A stretch of DNA of 64,000 nucleotides from Pseudomonas viridiflava (GTDB lineage Bacteria > Pseudomonadota > Gammaproteobacteria > Pseudomonadales > Pseudomonadaceae). The position numbers and the translations under genes are program-made. The notes beneath the pieces were generated by a model. That model had not been told where the DNA came from, searched no databases, and saw nothing but the letters and a program-made list of their open reading frames with translations. Below, one piece after another: positions 35,506 to 49,707 of the stretch. Location: contig UVIF01000002.1 of NCBI GenBank assembly GCA_900596015.1, positions 372,001 through 436,000 of the forward strand. The letters are read 5' to 3'. Position 1 is the first letter of the stretch, and each line of letters opens with the position of its first letter.

Positions 35506-36849
35506 TCAGAGCTGAAAAGGATAGACCGAACCCAATTGAAGGATGCGAGTCAGCTCGTCCAATGCCTCGCGGCATTCGATCAGCAGTTGCGGGTCGGCCA
35601 TATCGGCTTCGACCAGACGGTCGCGATAGTGACGTTCGACCCAGTCGTTCAGGGTGTCGTGCAGCGCAGGTGTGAGGATCACACCTGGGTTGACCGCCGC
35701 CAGCTCCCCGGGCTTGAGCGCCACGCGCAGGCGCAGACATGCCGGGCCGCCGCCGTTACGCATGCTTTGCTTGAGGTCGAATACCTTGACCTCGGCAATG
35801 CCCGTGCCCTGCCCGGTCAGCTGCTCCAGGTAGCTCCAGACCCGCGGGTTGGCGCGGCACTCTTCCGGAACTACCAGCAGCATGCTGCCATCGGCGCGGG
35901 TGAGCAACTGGCTGTTGAACAGGTAGGTGCGCACGGCGTCGTCCACGGAAACGTCGGCGCGCGGCACGCTGATCGCCTGTAACCAACCACCGCGGGCGGC
36001 GAGCTTGGTTTGCAGCTCGGCCAGCACGCGGTCGCTGTCGAGGAAGGCGTCCTGATGATGGAACAACAGCTCGCCGTTGCCGACTGCGATCACATCGTTA
36101 TGAAACACGCCTTGGTCGATGACCGCCGGATTCTGCTGGGCGAACACCACGCCCTGCTCGCTCAACCCATGCAGCCGAGCCACGGCCTGGGACGCTTCCA
36201 GGGTCTGGCGCGCCGGATATTTCTGCGGCGCGGGCACTCGTGCGTCGAAGGCGCTGCGGCCGTAGACGAAAAACTCCACGCCAGCCTCGCCATAGTCCCG
36301 GCACAGCCGGGTATGGTTGGCAGCGCCCTCGTCGCCGAACTGGGCGACGGCAGGCAGTGCTTCATGGTGGGCAAAGTGCGCGGGGTCGACAAACATCGCC
36401 TGCAGCACCCGGCTGGTGGTGGGGTGTTCGATGCTGCGGTGGAATTTGCAGTTGAGGTTCGCCGCGGTGAAATGCACGCGGCCATCGGCCGTGTCGGCGC
36501 TGGGACTGACGGTGGCGGCGTTGGCCACCCACATGCTCGAGGCCGAACAGCTGGCCACCAGCAGCGGCATGGCATCACGCGCGGCCTGGGCGATCACCTC
36601 GGCATCGCTGCCGGCGAAGCCCAGGCGGCGCAATGCTGCCACGTCCGGGCGCTCCTGCGGTGCCAGAACGCCCTGGGTGAACCCCAGTTCCATCAGCGCT
36701 TTCATCTTGGCCAGGCCCTGACGCGCCGCTTCGCGCGGATTCGAGCCTTGCTGGCTGTTGCTCTGCGACGCCACGTTGCCGTAGGACAACCCACCGTAGT
36801 TGTGGGTAGGCCCCACCAGGCCATCGAAATTCACTTCACAGGGTTTCAT
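35506..36849 (-). CDS. astB: N-succinylarginine dihydrolase
   Basis: A 447-residue enzyme that hydrolyses N-succinylarginine to N-succinylornithine, ammonia and CO2. It starts [21 protein letters not shown], the family's substrate loop. It contains the catalytic pentein residues in [19 protein letters not shown] context, [13 protein letters not shown], and the C-terminal nucleophile Cys in [10 protein letters not shown]. The start at 36849 (MKPCEVNF) gives the usual length. It lies between astD and the small acidic gene on the same strand. Confidence 0.96.
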   Translation of the reverse strand: MKPCEVNFDGLVGPTHNYGGLSYGNVASQSNSQQGSNPREAARQGLAKMKALMELGFTQGVLAPQERPDVAALRRLGFAGSDAEVIAQAARDAMPLLVASCSASSMWVANAATVSPSADTADGRVHFTAANLNCKFHRSIEHPTTSRVLQAMFVDPAHFAHHEALPAVAQFGDEGAANHTRLCRDYGEAGVEFFVYGRSAFDARVPAPQKYPARQTLEASQAVARLHGLSEQGVVFAQQNPAVIDQGVFHNDVIAVGNGELLFHHQDAFLDSDRVLAELQTKLAARGGWLQAISVPRADVSVDDAVRTYLFNSQLLTRADGSMLLVVPEECRANPRVWSYLEQLTGQGTGIAEVKVFDLKQSMRNGGGPACLRLRVALKPGELAAVNPGVILTPALHDTLNDWVERHYRDRLVEADMADPQLLIECREALDELTRILQLGSVYPFQL

Positions 36850-36898
36850 CGGTTCGGCTCCGTGGATCTGTTCTTGTACGCAAAGGTGCAACGACCGC

Positions 36899-39390
<2,492 letters not shown>

Positions 39391-39450
39391 GCTTTCTCCT
39401 CGAGCAGGCACCATGTAGTACCTGCAGAACTCGGCCTGTTCAACCAGGTA

Positions 39451-40479
39451 TCAAACTGCAACCAGACGCACGCTGGCGCCCTCGCCCACACCCAGCGCCT
39501 CGGCGGTGGCCAGGTCCAGCCCGACCGGCTTGCCGGGCACCCAGTCGAGCTCCAGCAGCACCGCGCGGTAGTCCTGCAGCAGGCCATTGGAAACCAGGTA
39601 CGGGCGGCCAGGGCCACCGCGCTCATCCGAGCCTGCGACAAGCTTGACCGGCACCACACGGCTGTGGGCGATCGAGCGAATGCCCGACACCCGTGCATGC
39701 AGGGTCGGCCCACCGTCGAAGATGTCGATGTAGTGATCGGTTTCGAAGCCTTCGCGCATCAAAATGTCGAACGTCACCTGCGCGCGCGGGTGTACCTGGC
39801 CCATGGCCTCTTGCGCCTGGTCGGGCAGCAAGGGCACATAGATCGGGTAGTGCGGCATCAGTTCAGCGAGAAACGTCCGGCTTTTGATGCCGCACAGCCG
39901 TTCGGCCTCGGCATAGTTGAGATCGAAGAAGTTGCGGCCGATCGCGTCCCAGAAAGGTGAGTCGCCGTGTTCGTCGCTGTAGCCGACGATCTCGGTCACC
40001 ACCGAATCGGCAAAGCGCTCCGGGTGGTTGGCCATGAACAGCAGGCGTGCGCGCGAGTTGAGCTCGGCCCAGATACTGCCGACCAGTTCGGGCACTACGT
40101 AGAAGCTGGTCAACAGGCTGTTGCCGGTCAGGTCATGGCACTGCGAAAGCACGTGAATCTTGTTGTGGATCTTCAGCTCGCGCGAGGCATGCACGAAGGT
40201 CTCGTTGCGAAAGCTGTAGAAGGGTTCGGAGTAACCCGCAGACGCGACGATTGCCGAGCAGCCGACCAGGCGTTGAGTACTCAGGTCTTCAAGAACGAAG
40301 AAATAGCTCTCCTCACCGTTGAAGCTCACTTCAGCGGCAAAGGACGCCTCGGACTTGGCGATCTTGTCGCTCAACCGACCCGCATCGTCGGGCAGGGACG
40401 TGACACCGATGGGGCTGTCGGCAGCCAGCCGCTGAACCTCGGCCAGGTCAGCCATTTGCGCAGGGCGCATTACCAGCAT
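39451..40479 (-). CDS. aruF: Arginine/ornithine N-succinyltransferase, alpha subunit
   Basis: A 342-residue partner of AruG. Typical segments are MLVMRPAQMADLAEVQRLA, PFYSFRNETFVHASREL and SPFWDAIGRNFFDLNYAEA. In pseudomonads the enzyme is a heteromer of these two paralogues, whereas E. coli has a single AstA. It follows aruC by 78 bases and precedes aruG by 60 bases on the minus strand. Confidence 0.95.
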   Translation of the reverse strand: MLVMRPAQMADLAEVQRLAADSPIGVTSLPDDAGRLSDKIAKSEASFAAEVSFNGEESYFFVLEDLSTQRLVGCSAIVASAGYSEPFYSFRNETFVHASRELKIHNKIHVLSQCHDLTGNSLLTSFYVVPELVGSIWAELNSRARLLFMANHPERFADSVVTEIVGYSDEHGDSPFWDAIGRNFFDLNYAEAERLCGIKSRTFLAELMPHYPIYVPLLPDQAQEAMGQVHPRAQVTFDILMREGFETDHYIDIFDGGPTLHARVSGIRSIAHSRVVPVKLVAGSDERGGPGRPYLVSNGLLQDYRAVLLELDWVPGKPVGLDLATAEALGVGEGASVRLVAV

Positions 40480-40557
40480 GGTGCCACTCCTTGTCGATTG
40501 CAGCGGGTCGATTGCAGAGGCGGCGCCGGCTTGGAGCCAACGCCGCGAACGGGCCGT

Positions 40558-41790
<1,233 letters not shown>

Positions 41791-41856
41791 TCAAGGAACG
41801 CTCAGCGCAGAATGGGCGAGCGATAGGGAATTGTAAGGACTGGTGCACGCGCGGCA

Positions 41857-41924
41857 TTGTCGCCATGCGACAACTTGTTACAGCGCCAAACCGCCATTCT
41901 ACGGGGGTTGTCGCGAATGCGACA
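41857..41924. promoter_or_regulatory. ArgR-like operators upstream of aruC
   Basis: TTGTCGC-N3-GCGACAA at 41857-41873 also fits the pseudomonad ArgR half-site TGTCGC-N8-AA. A second palindrome TGTCGC-N4-GCGACA is at 41909-41924. They lie about 80 to 146 bases before the aruC start, matching arginine- and ArgR-dependent induction of this operon in P. aeruginosa. Distances and pairing differ from a textbook direct repeat, so the exact protected region is uncertain. Confidence 0.65.
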
Positions 41925-41980
41925 TATAGGGATAGAAAGGCGCTCGCCATCCGGTTCAGTCAGATATACCGCGGCGCGCC

Positions 41981-42188
41981 CTTCGCGGGCAGAGCCCGCT
42001 CCCACAAGGGTTCTGCGCACACTCCCGCAGGAGCGGTCCGTGGCCGCGAAAGCCATACCGCGGTTCACCTGGCACAGCGCGCCGCCTGCTTCGCGGGCAG
42101 AGCCCGCTCCCACACGGGTTCTGTGCACACTCCCGTAGGAGCGGTCCGTGGCCGCGAAAGCCATACCGCGGTTCACCTGGCACAGCGC
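41981..42188. repeat. Tandem duplication of a 108-base REP-containing unit
   Basis: Two consecutive copies (41981-42088 and from 42089) differ at only about four positions over their first 100 bases. Each carries a class A element (CTTCGCGGGCAGAGCCCGCT followed by CCCACA) and a class B element (GGAGCGGTCCGTGGCCGCGA). They separate the argR stop from the aruC promoter. Confidence 0.9.
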
Positions 42189-42203
42189 ATCCCAGAGGTA
42201 GGG

Positions 42204-43184
42204 TCAACCTCGCTCGGCGGGCACCGAAGACAGCTCGAACGGGCTGCTGCTGCGGCGCTGGTTGCGATCCTCGCGGGGAGTGGCGCCGAAGAAATTGCGG
42301 TACGCGCTGGAAAAATGCGGGCCCGAGGAAAACCCGCACGACAGGCCGATCTGGATGATCGACTTGCTGGTCTGCATCAGCATCTGACGCGCCTTGTTCA
42401 GGCGCAACTCGAGGTAGTACTGGCTGGGCACGCGGTTCAGGTACTGCTTGAAGATGCGCTCCAACTGGCGCCGCGAAACACACACATGCTGGGCGATCTC
42501 GTCGGTGGTCAGTGGCTCTTCGATATTGGCTTCCATCAACAATACCGCCTGGGTCAGCTTCGGATGGCTGGACCCCAGACGATTCTGCAACGGAATGCGC
42601 TGGCGCTCGCCGCCTTCGCGGATACGCTCTACCACCAGTTCTTCGGATACCGCCCCGGCCAGTTCGGCGCCGTGATCGCGGGCCAGCACCGCCAGCAGCA
42701 GATCAAGCACCGACAAGCCCCCGCAAGCCGTCATGCGGTCGCGGTCCCAATCGAACAGGTGACTGGTGGCGATGACCTTGGGGAAGCGCTCGGCGAAATC
42801 GTCCTGCCAGCGCCAGTGCACGGCCGCGCGGTAGCCGTCGAGCAGCCCCAACTGCGCCAGCGGATACACCCCCGCCGACAGCCCGCCCACCAGGCACCCC
42901 GCCCGTACCGTCTGCTTGAGCGCAGTGGCCAGCGCCGGCGCCAATGCCGACGGAGGCTCGTCAGCCAGCAGAAAGAGCTTCTGGCACCCTTCCAGGCGAC
43001 CGTTCCACGCCTCGCCCGGCAACTGCCAGCCGCCCGGAACCGGCGGCTCTGCCTGCAGAAAAAGCAATTCGTAGGTCACGTCCGGGTGCACCTTCTGCGC
43101 CACTCGCAGGGCCTCTTCGGCCAGCGCCAGGGTCAGGGCTCGCGTGCTGGGCCAATAGAGGAAACCGATTCGTTGGGCTGTCAT
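42204..43184 (-). CDS. argR: Arginine-responsive AraC-family regulator
   Basis: A 326-residue regulator. The N-terminal two thirds are a GATase/DJ-1-like domain (RIGFLYWPSTRALTLALAEEAL, with GGLSAGVYPLAQLGLL). The C-terminus has two AraC-type helix-turn-helix motifs (TTDEIAQHVCVSRRQLERIF and SIIQIGLSCGFSSGPHFSSAY). Pseudomonas ArgR is of this type, unlike the E. coli ArgR family. With arginine it is known to activate aot and aru operons and repress biosynthesis. It is last in the aotJQMP-argR run, so it is likely to control its own operon. Confidence 0.94.
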   Translation of the reverse strand: MTAQRIGFLYWPSTRALTLALAEEALRVAQKVHPDVTYELLFLQAEPPVPGGWQLPGEAWNGRLEGCQKLFLLADEPPSALAPALATALKQTVRAGCLVGGLSAGVYPLAQLGLLDGYRAAVHWRWQDDFAERFPKVIATSHLFDWDRDRMTACGGLSVLDLLLAVLARDHGAELAGAVSEELVVERIREGGERQRIPLQNRLGSSHPKLTQAVLLMEANIEEPLTTDEIAQHVCVSRRQLERIFKQYLNRVPSQYYLELRLNKARQMLMQTSKSIIQIGLSCGFSSGPHFSSAYRNFFGATPREDRNQRRSSSPFELSSVPAERG

Positions 43185-43298
43185 CTGATGCGGACCGAAA
43201 CCTTAAGTATCAAAAACCGAATGGGAAAGGGCACTGCGCCAGGCCAGGCATGCTCGACCGGCGCGCACGAAACACCCGGCAAATGCTTCAAGCAAGGA

Positions 43299-44063
43299 TC
43301 ACTTGAGGCTGCCGGACAGAAACTGCTGCAGCCGCTCGGAACGCGGATTGGCCAGCACCTCGCGCGGATCGCCGGTCTCTTCGACCAACCCCTTGTGCAG
43401 GAACACCAACTGGTTCGACACCTCACGGGCGAAACCCATTTCGTGGGTCACAACCACCATGGTCCGTCCTTCCTGAGCCAGCGCCTGCATCACCTTGAGC
43501 ACGTCACCGACCAGCTCGGGATCGAGCGCAGAGGTCGGCTCGTCGAACAACATCACCTCGGGTTCCACCGCCAACGCGCGGGCGATGGCCACACGCTGCT
43601 GCTCGCCGCCGGACATGTGCCCCGGATAGGCATCCTTGCGATGGGAGACGCCGACCTTGGCCAGATAGTACTCGGCTTTTTCCAGCGCTTGCTTTTTCGA
43701 TACGCCCAAAACATGCACGGGCGCTTCGATGACGTTTTCCAGCGCAGTCATGTGCGACCACAGGTTGAAGTGCTGGAACACCATCGACAGGCGCGAACGC
43801 AAGCGCTGCAGCTGCTTGGGATCGGCCGCCTTGAGCGCCCCATCCTTGCCGGCAACCAGCTTGAGCTCTTCGTCGTTGAGCAGGATCTTGCCCGCGTGGG
43901 GCTGTTCGAGCAGGTTGATGCAACGCAGGAACGTGCTCTTGCCCGATCCGCTGGAGCCGATGATGCTGATCACATCGCCCGCCTTCGCCGCCAGCGAGAC
44001 ACCCTTGAGCACCTCGTGCGAGCCATAGCGCTTGTGCAGGTCCTGAACTTGAAGTTTGTACAT
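43299..44063 (-). CDS. aotP: Arginine/ornithine ABC transporter, ATP-binding subunit
   Basis: A 254-residue HisP-type ATPase: MYKLQVQDLHKRYGSHEVLKG, Walker A GSSGSGKST, signature [15 protein letters not shown], Walker [14 protein letters not shown] and switch His in [10 protein letters not shown]. An inserted region EELKLVAGKDGALKAADPKQ is the HisP hallmark that distinguishes it from AatP in this window. It follows aotM by 71 bases. The aotO gene found at this position in P. aeruginosa is absent. The start at 44063 gives the normal N-terminus; an in-frame upstream extension is not coding. Confidence 0.94.
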   Translation of the reverse strand: MYKLQVQDLHKRYGSHEVLKGVSLAAKAGDVISIIGSSGSGKSTFLRCINLLEQPHAGKILLNDEELKLVAGKDGALKAADPKQLQRLRSRLSMVFQHFNLWSHMTALENVIEAPVHVLGVSKKQALEKAEYYLAKVGVSHRKDAYPGHMSGGEQQRVAIARALAVEPEVMLFDEPTSALDPELVGDVLKVMQALAQEGRTMVVVTHEMGFAREVSNQLVFLHKGLVEETGDPREVLANPRSERLQQFLSGSLK

Positions 44064-44134
44064 GATCGGGGGTCTCGCAAATCGGTCAGTCACGGGCCAG
44101 CGGCCCGTGGCGAAAAGGTTTTTGCTGCACGCGT

Positions 44135-44833
44135 TCAGTGCCTGCGCGGTGCCAGGTAGGCCAGCCAGCGGCGCTCGGCCAGCTTGAACAGGCGCACCAG
44201 AATGAACGTCAGGCACAGGTAGCACACACCCGCCGTGATGTAGGCTTCGAACGGCAGGTAATACTGGGCGTTCACCGTACGTGCTGCGCCGGTGATGTCG
44301 ATCAGGGTCACGATCGAAGCCAGGCTAGTGGTCTGCAGCATCATGATCACTTCGTTGCTGTACTGCGGCAGTGCTCGACGCAGTGCCGAGGGCAGCAGGA
44401 TGCGCCGGTACATCCCGGCCCTGGACATGCCCATGGCCTTGGCCGCTTCGATCTCGCCCGGTGGCGTGGCACGCAGGCTGCCGGCGATGATCTCGGCGGT
44501 GTAGGCACTGGTATTGATGGCAAATGCCAGGCAGGCGCAGAACGTGGCGCTCGACAACCATGGCCAGAGCACACTGTTGCGCACGGCCTCGAACTGGGCC
44601 AGACCGTAATAGATCAGAAACAGCTGCACCAGCATCGGCGTGCCACGGATCACGTAGGTATAGAGCCACGCGATGCCGTTGACCAGCGGCTGCCGAGACA
44701 CCCGCATCAAACCCAGCGGCAGCGCCGCCAGCAGGCCGAAGAACAGCGAGATGGCCAGCAATTTCAAGGTTTCCAGCATGCCGCTCATGTACAGCGGCAA
44801 GCTGTCCCAGACCACGTTGTAATCGAAGATCAT
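44135..44833 (-). CDS. aotM: Arginine/ornithine ABC transporter permease (HisM type)
   Basis: A 232-residue permease with about five membrane helices, the YVIRGTPMLVQLFLIYYG segment and an EAA loop at GEIEAAKAMGMSRAGMYRRI. It pairs with AotQ. Its start overlaps the aotQ stop by four bases, indicating translational coupling. Confidence 0.94.
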   Translation of the reverse strand: MIFDYNVVWDSLPLYMSGMLETLKLLAISLFFGLLAALPLGLMRVSRQPLVNGIAWLYTYVIRGTPMLVQLFLIYYGLAQFEAVRNSVLWPWLSSATFCACLAFAINTSAYTAEIIAGSLRATPPGEIEAAKAMGMSRAGMYRRILLPSALRRALPQYSNEVIMMLQTTSLASIVTLIDITGAARTVNAQYYLPFEAYITAGVCYLCLTFILVRLFKLAERRWLAYLAPRRH

Positions 44834-45519
44834 AGTTCGGCCGCCTTGATGCCCACCGAGTAGCGCTTTTCAATGGCGCGCAGCAACAGCAGCGACACAC
44901 TGGTGATGACCAGGTACATCGCCGCCACCGCAAGGAAGAAGGTGAACGGCTCGCGAGTGGCGTCCGCCGCCTGCTTGGCCTTGAACATCATGTCTTGCAG
45001 GCCGACCACCGAAATCAAGGCCGTGGCCTTGGTCAGCACCAGCCAATTGTTGGTGACGCCGGGAATCGCCAGGCGAATCATCTGCGGCACCAGCACCCGG
45101 AAGAACACCTGCAGACTGCTCATGCCATAGGCCATGCCGGCTTCGGCCTGTCCCTTGGGAATGGCCATGAAGGCGCCGCGAAAGGTTTCCGACAGGTAGG
45201 CGCCGAAGATGAAACCCAAGGTGAAGATACCGGCCAGCAGCGGATTGAGGTCGATGTAGTCGTCGTAACCCACCAACGGCGCCACGCGGTTGAGGATGTC
45301 CTGACCACCGTAGAAGATCAGCAGGATCAACACCAGATCGGGTATGCCACGAATCACCGTGGCGTAAAGATCCCCCAGCCAGGCCAGCCAGCGTATCGGC
45401 GACAGGCGCAGTGCCACGCCGAACAGACCCAGCACGATGGCCAGCGCCATGGACGACAAGGCGAGCTGCAGCGTCAGCCAAGCGCCATCGAGAATGACGG
45501 CCCCGTAGCCTTTCAACAT
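44830..45519 (-). CDS. aotQ: Arginine/ornithine ABC transporter permease (HisQ type)
   Basis: A 229-residue permease. The first helix region MLKGYGAVILDGAWLTLQLALSS-like start, RGIPDLVLILLIFYGGQDIL and the EAA loop QAEAGMAYGMSSLQVFFRVL are typical HisQ features. It follows aotJ by 86 bases; that gap contains a terminator-like hairpin. Confidence 0.94.
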   Translation of the reverse strand: MLKGYGAVILDGAWLTLQLALSSMALAIVLGLFGVALRLSPIRWLAWLGDLYATVIRGIPDLVLILLIFYGGQDILNRVAPLVGYDDYIDLNPLLAGIFTLGFIFGAYLSETFRGAFMAIPKGQAEAGMAYGMSSLQVFFRVLVPQMIRLAIPGVTNNWLVLTKATALISVVGLQDMMFKAKQAADATREPFTFFLAVAAMYLVITSVSLLLLRAIEKRYSVGIKAAEL

Positions 45520-45542
45520 GTAGAGATCCTCGCCCGGAGAAT

Positions 45543-45583
45543 GAAAAATGGTGCAGACCGCGGTTCCCCGCCGTTTGCACCAT
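45543..45583 (-). terminator. Attenuator-like hairpin between aotJ and aotQ
   Basis: On the minus strand ATGGTGCA and TGCACCAT close a long stem with inner GCGG/CCGC pairing, followed at once by TTTTTC. It has the form of a partial rho-independent terminator, placed so that binding protein is made in excess over the permease subunits. Confidence 0.72.
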
Positions 45584-45605
45584 CAGTCAGGTGACGCCTG
45601 CCGGC

Positions 45606-46382
45606 TTATTTGCCGTAGATGTCGAAATCGAAGTACTTGTCCTGGATCTTCTTGTATTCGCCGTTGGCGCGAATGCCCTCGATGGCTGCGTTGATACGCT
45701 CCACGTTGGCCTTGTCGCCCTTGCGTACGGCGATGCCGATACCATCGCCGAAGTACTTCGGATCGTTGACCGACGGGCCGACGAATGCATAGCCCTTGCC
45801 GGCGTCGGTGTTGAGGAAACCGTCCTGCAACAGGGTGGCATCGGCCAGCGTGCCGTCCAGTCGACCGGCCGCCACGTCCAGGTAGATCTCGTTCTGCGAG
45901 CCATACGGCATCACTTCGACGCCCAGAGGCTTGAGCACCTCGGTGGCATAACGGTCATGGATGGTGCCGCGCTGCACGCCGATTTTCTTGCCCTTGAGCT
46001 CGGCCATGGAGTCGCTCACCTGGGTACCTGACTTCATGACCAGGCGCGCCGGCGTGGCGTAGTACTTGTTGGTGAAATCGACGGATTTCTTGCGGTCGTC
46101 GGTAATCGACATCGACGACAGAATGGCGTCGATCTTGCGCACCTTGAGGGCGGGAATGAGGCCGTCGAATTCCTGCTCGACCCACGTGCACTTGACCTTC
46201 ATCTCGGCGCACAGCGCGTTGCCGATGTCGTAGTCGAAACCGACGATGCTGCCATCCGGCGCCTTGGAAGCGAACGGTGGGTAAGCGGCTTCGATACCGA
46301 TCTTCAGCGGCTTTTCATCGGCGAACGATGTCGCCGACAGCACGGACAGTGCCAATGCGCCAAACAGTGCAAGTTTCTTCAT
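45606..46382 (-). CDS. aotJ: Arginine/ornithine periplasmic binding protein
   Basis: A 258-residue binding protein with signal peptide ([21 protein letters not shown], cleavage near residue 21). The mature part contains [19 protein letters not shown] and [20 protein letters not shown] with two cysteines, then [20 protein letters not shown], which is the lysine-arginine-ornithine/histidine binding signature. It heads aotJQMP-argR. The start at 46382 gives a proper signal peptide; longer in-frame readings run into a repeat region. Confidence 0.95.
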   Translation of the reverse strand: MKKLALFGALALSVLSATSFADEKPLKIGIEAAYPPFASKAPDGSIVGFDYDIGNALCAEMKVKCTWVEQEFDGLIPALKVRKIDAILSSMSITDDRKKSVDFTNKYYATPARLVMKSGTQVSDSMAELKGKKIGVQRGTIHDRYATEVLKPLGVEVMPYGSQNEIYLDVAAGRLDGTLADATLLQDGFLNTDAGKGYAFVGPSVNDPKYFGDGIGIAVRKGDKANVERINAAIEGIRANGEYKKIQDKYFDFDIYGK

Positions 46383-46781
46383 TGGGTGAGCTCCAGCGAA
46401 AATGGGCAGTATGGGCAAAGTGAGCGCAGGCCCAGAATGCGAAAAGTGAGGCTTAACGGGCGACGCCACAGGGTTCGGCGAGTGAACGCATTTTAACGGC
46501 ACTGTGCCAGTCGATATTTCTTCAATGCGACAAGTAGTTACAGAAGCATCGAGACGCCGAGACCCAGGCATTGACAGCCCATGCCGATTGTGGATTAGCA
46601 AAACAGACGCGCAACCTGTCCATGTAGCAATTAGCGCGCCCATTATTGGCAAAGCCTTCTGGGACGGCAAGTGTGGTGTTGCAGGCGGGAGTACGTAGGC
46701 GTTGCAGTGGGGTATTGAGTGGCAGGTGGTGTGTGCTGAACCTTCATTCAGTAACACAGGCAATCTTCGACGAGCTTTGAT
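46383..46781. other. Upstream region of aotJ with an ArgR-like half-site
   Basis: About 400 bases without a gene. On the minus strand TGTCGC-N8-AA occurs at 46517-46532, the ArgR half-site pattern, about 140 bases before aotJ; the second half expected next to it is weak. The rest shows no recognisable coding or RNA feature. Confidence 0.5.
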
Positions 46782-46895
46782 GGCCCCTTCGCGGGCAGAA
46801 GGCTCGGCCGCCCGCCCCGCTCCCACATGAGTGTGCATTGACGCGCACGTGTGGGAGCGGGGCGGGCGGCCGAGCCCTCTGCCCGCGAAGAGGCC
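46782..46895. repeat. Long perfect REP hairpin between aotJ and acsA
   Basis: CTTCGCGGGCAGA, then GGCTCGGCCGCCCGCCCCGC and TCCCACA are mirrored almost exactly after a spacer of about 22 bases by TGTGGGA, GCGGGGCGGGCGGCCGAGCC and CTGCCCGCGAAG, with one small mismatch. It lies just after the acsA stop and is likely its transcript-end structure. Confidence 0.85.
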
Positions 46896-46912
46896 CTCAA
46901 GATCACCTCAAA

Positions 46913-48874
<1,962 letters not shown>

Positions 48875-49223
48875 CTTTGATACCTCGGTTGAGTAGTTGT
48901 TGTTTTATACACCTGTTTTAAGGGTATCTGGCCTGTGCAGCCATTCGACGATGGTAGTACCGAGGCCCACACCCAGACCAGTACCGGTGCCTGCTCAGCG
49001 ATGCGGGATTAACGCAGATTCGGATAAAACTGTTTATCCAAACCCGCTCTGTTTACTACAAGCACCGGCGCCTAGAATCGTTTTCGCCAGCAACGGCACT
49101 GCGATCGACAAAGGCTGTATCCCCCACGAAGGCTGTCGATCGCAACTTTCCCACTCCCAAGTTTCACACGTGACCTCACAAGGGCCGCGTGCCCCCTGAC
49201 GACTGCAAAACAGGAAAATCGAC
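48875..49223. other. Divergent intergenic region acsA / DUF2790 gene
   Basis: Holds an inverted repeat GGATAAA-ACTG-TTTATCC (49022-49039), perfect over 7 bases per arm, which could be an operator for either gene. A second one, CGATCGACA / TGTCGATCG, lies near 49099-49140. No RNA gene is recognised. Confidence 0.45.
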
Positions 49224-49484
49224 ATGAAAGCTTTTTTGATTCTGGCGCTGATCGGCGCGAGCGGCATGGCCCTGGCCGATGAGACGACCACTGCCGCCAC
49301 ACAGAAACCCGTGGTAGAACCCTATGAGTATTCACAGCATCCGGACATCGCCCATGTCATCTCCAACTCGGCGATCCCCAACGTCTGCGCCGTGGTGCCG
49401 GCGCGCCTGACCTACGAAGACTCGCAGGGCAAGCGCCACATCATGGAATACCACGTCATGGGCAACGGCTGTACCAACAGCTGA
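49224..49484 (+). CDS. Small secreted DUF2790 protein
   Basis: An 86-residue protein with signal peptide (MKAFLILALIGASGMALA, cleavage after residue 18). The mature part matches the small DUF2790 proteins of pseudomonads: YEYSQHPDIAHVIS, IPNVCAVVPARLTYEDS and a C-terminal MEYHVMGNGCTN with the paired Cys, likely forming one disulfide in the periplasm. Function unknown. AGGAAAA precedes the ATG at good distance. It is monocistronic. Confidence 0.85.
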   Translation: MKAFLILALIGASGMALADETTTAATQKPVVEPYEYSQHPDIAHVISNSAIPNVCAVVPARLTYEDSQGKRHIMEYHVMGNGCTNS

Positions 49485-49707
49485 ACACCTCCCGGCGTCG
49501 GGGCTGCGGCCCCGCTGCTGGCCCGCACCCGATCGACCCCGCCAGCACCTGCATGAGCAAGCGCCACCCATCCCGATCTCTCTTTTTGTGCCTCGTGCCT
49601 CTATCATGAGCGTCACGTAAGCCTGTCTTCATTTCTCGTGTGCGCCGGACACCCAGCCAGCCTGAACGCACCTGCGCCTTTCACCTGCTTCCGCGACGGA
49701 TCTGCCC

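Noticed and set aside
41981..42188. The repeats as a CRISPR array
   Set aside because: Only two 108-base units without spacers, made of REP elements; no cas genes.
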